In this document: piece after piece, positions 4,716 through 6,709 of the stretch
Layout of the letters: each line of letters opens with the position of its first letter
How positions within the stretch are numbered: position 1 is the stretch's first letter
Assembly: GCA_050014815.1 (NCBI GenBank)
Contig: JBEKCP010000346.1
Coordinates: 1 to 6,709, forward strand
Source of the DNA: JBEKCP01 sp050014815
Lineage (GTDB): Bacteria; Planctomycetota; Planctomycetia; Pirellulales; Thermoguttaceae
Reading direction: 5' to 3'
DNA length: 6,709 nucleotides
Notes under the pieces: generated by a model
Told to the model about the DNA's origin: nothing
The model's input: only the letters and a program-made list of their open reading frames with translations
The model's database searches: none
Program-made: the position numbers and the translations under genes

Positions 4716-5900
4716 ATGATCAAAACAGCAGCAGACCTGAAGACCCGCACGGTAAAGGACTTGGCCGCGATGGCCAGGAAGAAAAAGGTCCTTGGTTGGC
4801 ACGACATGCGCAAGGAAGAACTGGTGCGCATCCTTGCGAGGCTGGCCCGTTGCGAGGCGGGAAAGGCCGGAAGCCCGGCCGCCAAGAACGGCTCCGGTAA
4901 CGGCCATTCGAGACCTTCGAGCAATGGCAACGGGTCGTCCAAGCCCGCCAAGCAGCCCGCGGCCGCGCCTTCGGCCTCTGCCGCCCAACGGCCGGCCGAG
5001 AAGAAAGCCCGCACCCCGCACCAAGAGCGCCGCCTGCAAGAGATCAAGGCCCGGCTCGCCGAGGCCAAGGACCTTTCGTTCCGATCCGTCGGCCAGGACC
5101 GCGTGCGGACCAGGGACCGCTTGGTCGTGATGGTCCGGGACCCTTATTGGCTGCACGCCTACTGGGAGTTGAGCCGGCGGAGCATCGAGCGGGCCCAAGC
5201 GGCGATGGGGCAACACTGGCATGCGGCCGGGCCGATCCTCCGCGTCCACGAGCTCACCCGCAACGGCACCACGAGCGCGTCCCGCCGGACCGTCCGCGAC
5301 ATCGCCATCCACGGCGGGGTCAATACCTGGTATATCGACGTGCAGAACCCTCCGCGGAGCTACCAGGTCGAGATCGGCTATGCGGCGCCGGGCAGCCGCT
5401 TTTACAGCATTGCCCAGAGCAATATCGTCACCACGCCCGCCGTGGGCATGTCCAACGCCTTCGACCGCAACTGGGCCGAGGTGGCCAAGGACTTCGACCG
5501 GGTCTACGCCCTGACCACCGGCTCGACGGAGCAGGAGGCCAACGGAGACCTGGAGGAGGTGCTCGAAGAGCGGTTGCACCGCCCGATGGGCGACTCGATG
5601 GTCTTGCGGTTCGGCCCGGGGGCCGCCGGCGGCCAGAAGCGGGAATTCCCCTTCCGCATCGACACCGAGCTGATCGTCCACGGCGTCACGCACCCCAGCG
5701 CCCGGGTGACGTTGCGGGGCGAGCCGGTGCGGCTGCGTCCCGACGGGACCTTCGCCGTCCGCTTCAACCTGCCCGACCGGCGGCACGTCCTGCCGCTGGT
5801 GGCCAGCAGCGGCGACGGGGCCCAGCAGCGGACGATCGTCCTGGCCGTGGACCGCAACACGAAGATCATGGAGCCGGTCCTCCACGAGCCGGGCACATAA
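4716..5900 (+). CDS. Rho_N / DUF4912 domain protein of unknown function
   Basis: A 394-aa soluble protein. Residues 1-45 (ADLKTRTVKDLAAMARKKKV, then the KEELVRILARL helix) match the SAP-like N-terminal module of transcription terminator Rho, a small nucleic-acid-binding fold. Residues 46-100 are a Gly/Ser/Ala/Lys-rich flexible linker, then a charged helix (103-120). Residues about 130-245 form the DUF4912 domain, with the signature RDPYWLHAYWEL at 141-152, a WYIDVQNPPRSYQVEIGY strand pair and FYSIAQSNIVTTP. The remainder contains a beta-rich, Ig-like segment (about 318-380). ATG 4716 is chosen over the longer open frame because GGAGG lies 8 nt upstream and Rho_N homology starts at once. Biochemical function is not known to me; there is no signal peptide or membrane helix. 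It is divergent from the atp operon and probably transcribed alone. Confidence 0.88.
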   Translation: MIKTAADLKTRTVKDLAAMARKKKVLGWHDMRKEELVRILARLARCEAGKAGSPAAKNGSGNGHSRPSSNGNGSSKPAKQPAAAPSASAAQRPAEKKARTPHQERRLQEIKARLAEAKDLSFRSVGQDRVRTRDRLVVMVRDPYWLHAYWELSRRSIERAQAAMGQHWHAAGPILRVHELTRNGTTSASRRTVRDIAIHGGVNTWYIDVQNPPRSYQVEIGYAAPGSRFYSIAQSNIVTTPAVGMSNAFDRNWAEVAKDFDRVYALTTGSTEQEANGDLEEVLEERLHRPMGDSMVLRFGPGAAGGQKREFPFRIDTELIVHGVTHPSARVTLRGEPVRLRPDGTFAVRFNLPDRRHVLPLVASSGDGAQQRTIVLAVDRNTKIMEPVLHEPGT

Positions 5901-5912
5901 GGCGGAATGCCG

Positions 5913-5934
5913 TTATGCCCGCGATTGGGCATGA
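5913..5934. terminator. Possible terminator hairpin between convergent genes
   Basis: TTATGCCC and GGGCATGA can pair (8 bp including one T-G pair) around a 6-nt loop, 12 nt after the DUF4912 stop. No T-run follows, so it would be at best a factor-dependent or mRNA-end hairpin. The rest of the 125-bp gap before the convergent HEPN-like gene shows nothing clear. Confidence 0.25.
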
Positions 5935-6025
5935 CCGGGGTAGCTATGGGCATTATCGTGGCGACTGTTGGCGCGACTTGAGCTTTCTCTGGTGCATACA
6001 AGTCGTAATTCGCAGCGCGGCGGGA

Positions 6026-6475
6026 TTACCACATCCTCTGGATTCGGCTGAGAAACGTACACACAGAGCTTGTTGCGTTCCTGACCGTGACCGGGGCGAC
6101 CGGCTTTGAGCGATCATGCACCAAGACGTTTCGGTACTCGCGCACCTGGTGGACCGCGTCCGTGTCGGCCTGCGGGATGTGCCCACGATCTCTGACCCGG
6201 TTGACCAGCGTCTCCGTCACCCTGGGTTTGCGGATATGAAATGCGCGGACGAAGTGCTGGAGCGCCGTCTCGAACTCAGAGAAGACGCGGACGATGTATG
6301 TTCCCTCCAGGTGCGCGGCGGCCGTGCCGATGTCCTGTCGTTTCACCTGCCCCTCCAGGATGGCGGGGTTGTCGTTCACCGCCTGGAGGAGCCGATCGGT
6401 GCCAAAACGGATCGCGCCGTACTCGCGCTCGACCGCTTTGATCCGTCCCATCCAGTTGAACGCTTCACCCGGCAT
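6026..6475 (-). CDS. HEPN-like protein
   Basis: A 149-aa mostly helical protein. A long amphipathic helix pair (GTYIVRVFSEFETALQHFVR, 58-77) is followed by VREYRNVLVHDRS, where Arg115-Asn116-x3-His120 fits the HEPN R-x4-H motif. In HEPN nucleases this motif forms the RNase active site on dimerisation; such proteins occur as toxins, abortive-infection factors and inactive binding domains. The HepT-type tyrosine two residues after the histidine is absent here (Arg122). The start overlaps the end of the upstream gene by 11 nt, and an AGGAG lies about 10 nt before ATG 6475, so the two are probably co-translated. The HEPN call rests on the motif and helical pattern; nuclease activity is inference. 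Confidence 0.65.
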   Translation of the reverse strand: MPGEAFNWMGRIKAVEREYGAIRFGTDRLLQAVNDNPAILEGQVKRQDIGTAAAHLEGTYIVRVFSEFETALQHFVRAFHIRKPRVTETLVNRVRDRGHIPQADTDAVHQVREYRNVLVHDRSKPVAPVTVRNATSSVCTFLSRIQRMW

Positions 6476-6709
6476 GGGCCTTCATCTCCTCGAACACTCT
6501 CCGGAGCGTGGCCTTGGTGAGGGGCTTCGCCTCGGCCGCGCGCGCGTTCCCGGCGGCGGGCGCCCCCTCATACGTGTAGTGGAGGTTCCACCGGTTGTTG
6601 AGATAGTACAGGCTTGCGATGTCGTCGTAGGACGGCATCAGGTAGAGGTCGACAACGCCTTCCGCACCTGGAGCGGTTCTGGCGACAGGCTCCAAAAACA
6701 GCCGAACGG
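6465..6709 (-). CDS. Unrecognised protein, C-terminal 80 residues (start beyond the right edge)
   Basis: The reading frame is open to the window end (first complete codons read VRLFLEPVARTAPG), so the gene starts outside. A TTG at 6695 is not a credible start because coding character continues before it. Visible features are an acidic, aromatic stretch (VVDLYLMPSYDDIASLYYLN, then RWNLHYTYEG), an Ala-rich linker, and a final basic helix (LTKATLRRVFEEMKAHAG). I do not recognise the family. The beta-rich middle resembles a small single-domain fold, not a membrane or enzyme motif. The stop codon lies 11 nt inside the HEPN-like gene, so the two form one transcript and may work as a pair. Confidence 0.7.
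   Translation of the reverse strand, partial: VRLFLEPVARTAPGAEGVVDLYLMPSYDDIASLYYLNNRWNLHYTYEGAPAAGNARAAEAKPLTKATLRRVFEEMKAHAG

Noticed and set aside
4490..4900. A plus-strand open frame starting at 4490 in the DUF4912 leader
   Set aside because: It overlaps the DUF4912 coding region in another frame, has low-complexity composition and no ribosome site at a proper distance.
4527..5885. A 452-aa minus-strand open frame opposite the DUF4912 gene (also 4343-5068)
   Set aside because: The plus strand carries recognisable Rho_N and DUF4912 sequence with a good ribosome site; the antisense frame has no recognisable domain.
5946..5981. A mini-ORF starting MGIIVATVGAT after the DUF4912 gene
   Set aside because: It is only 11 codons long with no ribosome site; it is too short to support.

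Overview
The window is GC-rich and is dominated by the promoter-proximal part of an F-type ATP synthase operon on the minus strand. The suggestion of a planctomycete (Planctomycetota), or a close relative, is an inference. It rests on signal-peptide-like N-termini on both the c and b subunits, an AtpZ-like plus four-helix AtpI-like pair ahead of atpB, a Rho_N/DUF4912 protein next door, and several short dispersed-type repeats between genes that I associate with planctomycete genomes. No rRNA, tRNA or taxonomic marker is present to prove it.

Layout from right to left along the operon (minus strand, about 4340 down to 1): a divergent promoter region with an AT-rich inverted repeat; a small AtpZ/AtpI-family protein (3915-4145); a stretch of two hairpin repeats (3797-3907); a four-helix AtpI-like membrane protein (3315-3773) whose C-terminal tail is encoded by tandem repeats and a hairpin; atpB (subunit a), atpE (subunit c), atpF (subunit b), atpH (delta), and the first 228 codons of atpA (alpha), which runs off the left edge. 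The order is assembly factors, then the Fo subunits a-c-b, then delta and alpha. atpG, atpD and atpC would be expected further left, outside the window. The presence of delta and the lack of sodium ligands in subunit c fit an ordinary proton-translocating F1Fo enzyme, not an N-ATPase. A strong hairpin followed by a T-run sits just after the atpF stop codon, inside the operon, and may lower expression of the downstream genes.

On the plus strand, reading away from the atp operon, a good sigma-70-like promoter (4394-4422) precedes a long leader and a 394-aa protein (4716-5900). It has an N-terminal Rho_N/SAP-like module, a low-complexity linker, a DUF4912 domain and a C-terminal beta-rich region. 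Its function is unknown.

At the right end, two overlapping minus-strand genes converge on the DUF4912 gene: the C-terminal part of an unrecognised protein (6465 to the window end) and a 149-aa HEPN-like protein with an Arg-Asn-x3-His motif (6026-6475). They look like one translationally coupled unit. This pair and the intra-operon terminator are the most unusual items here; most of the window is conventional.
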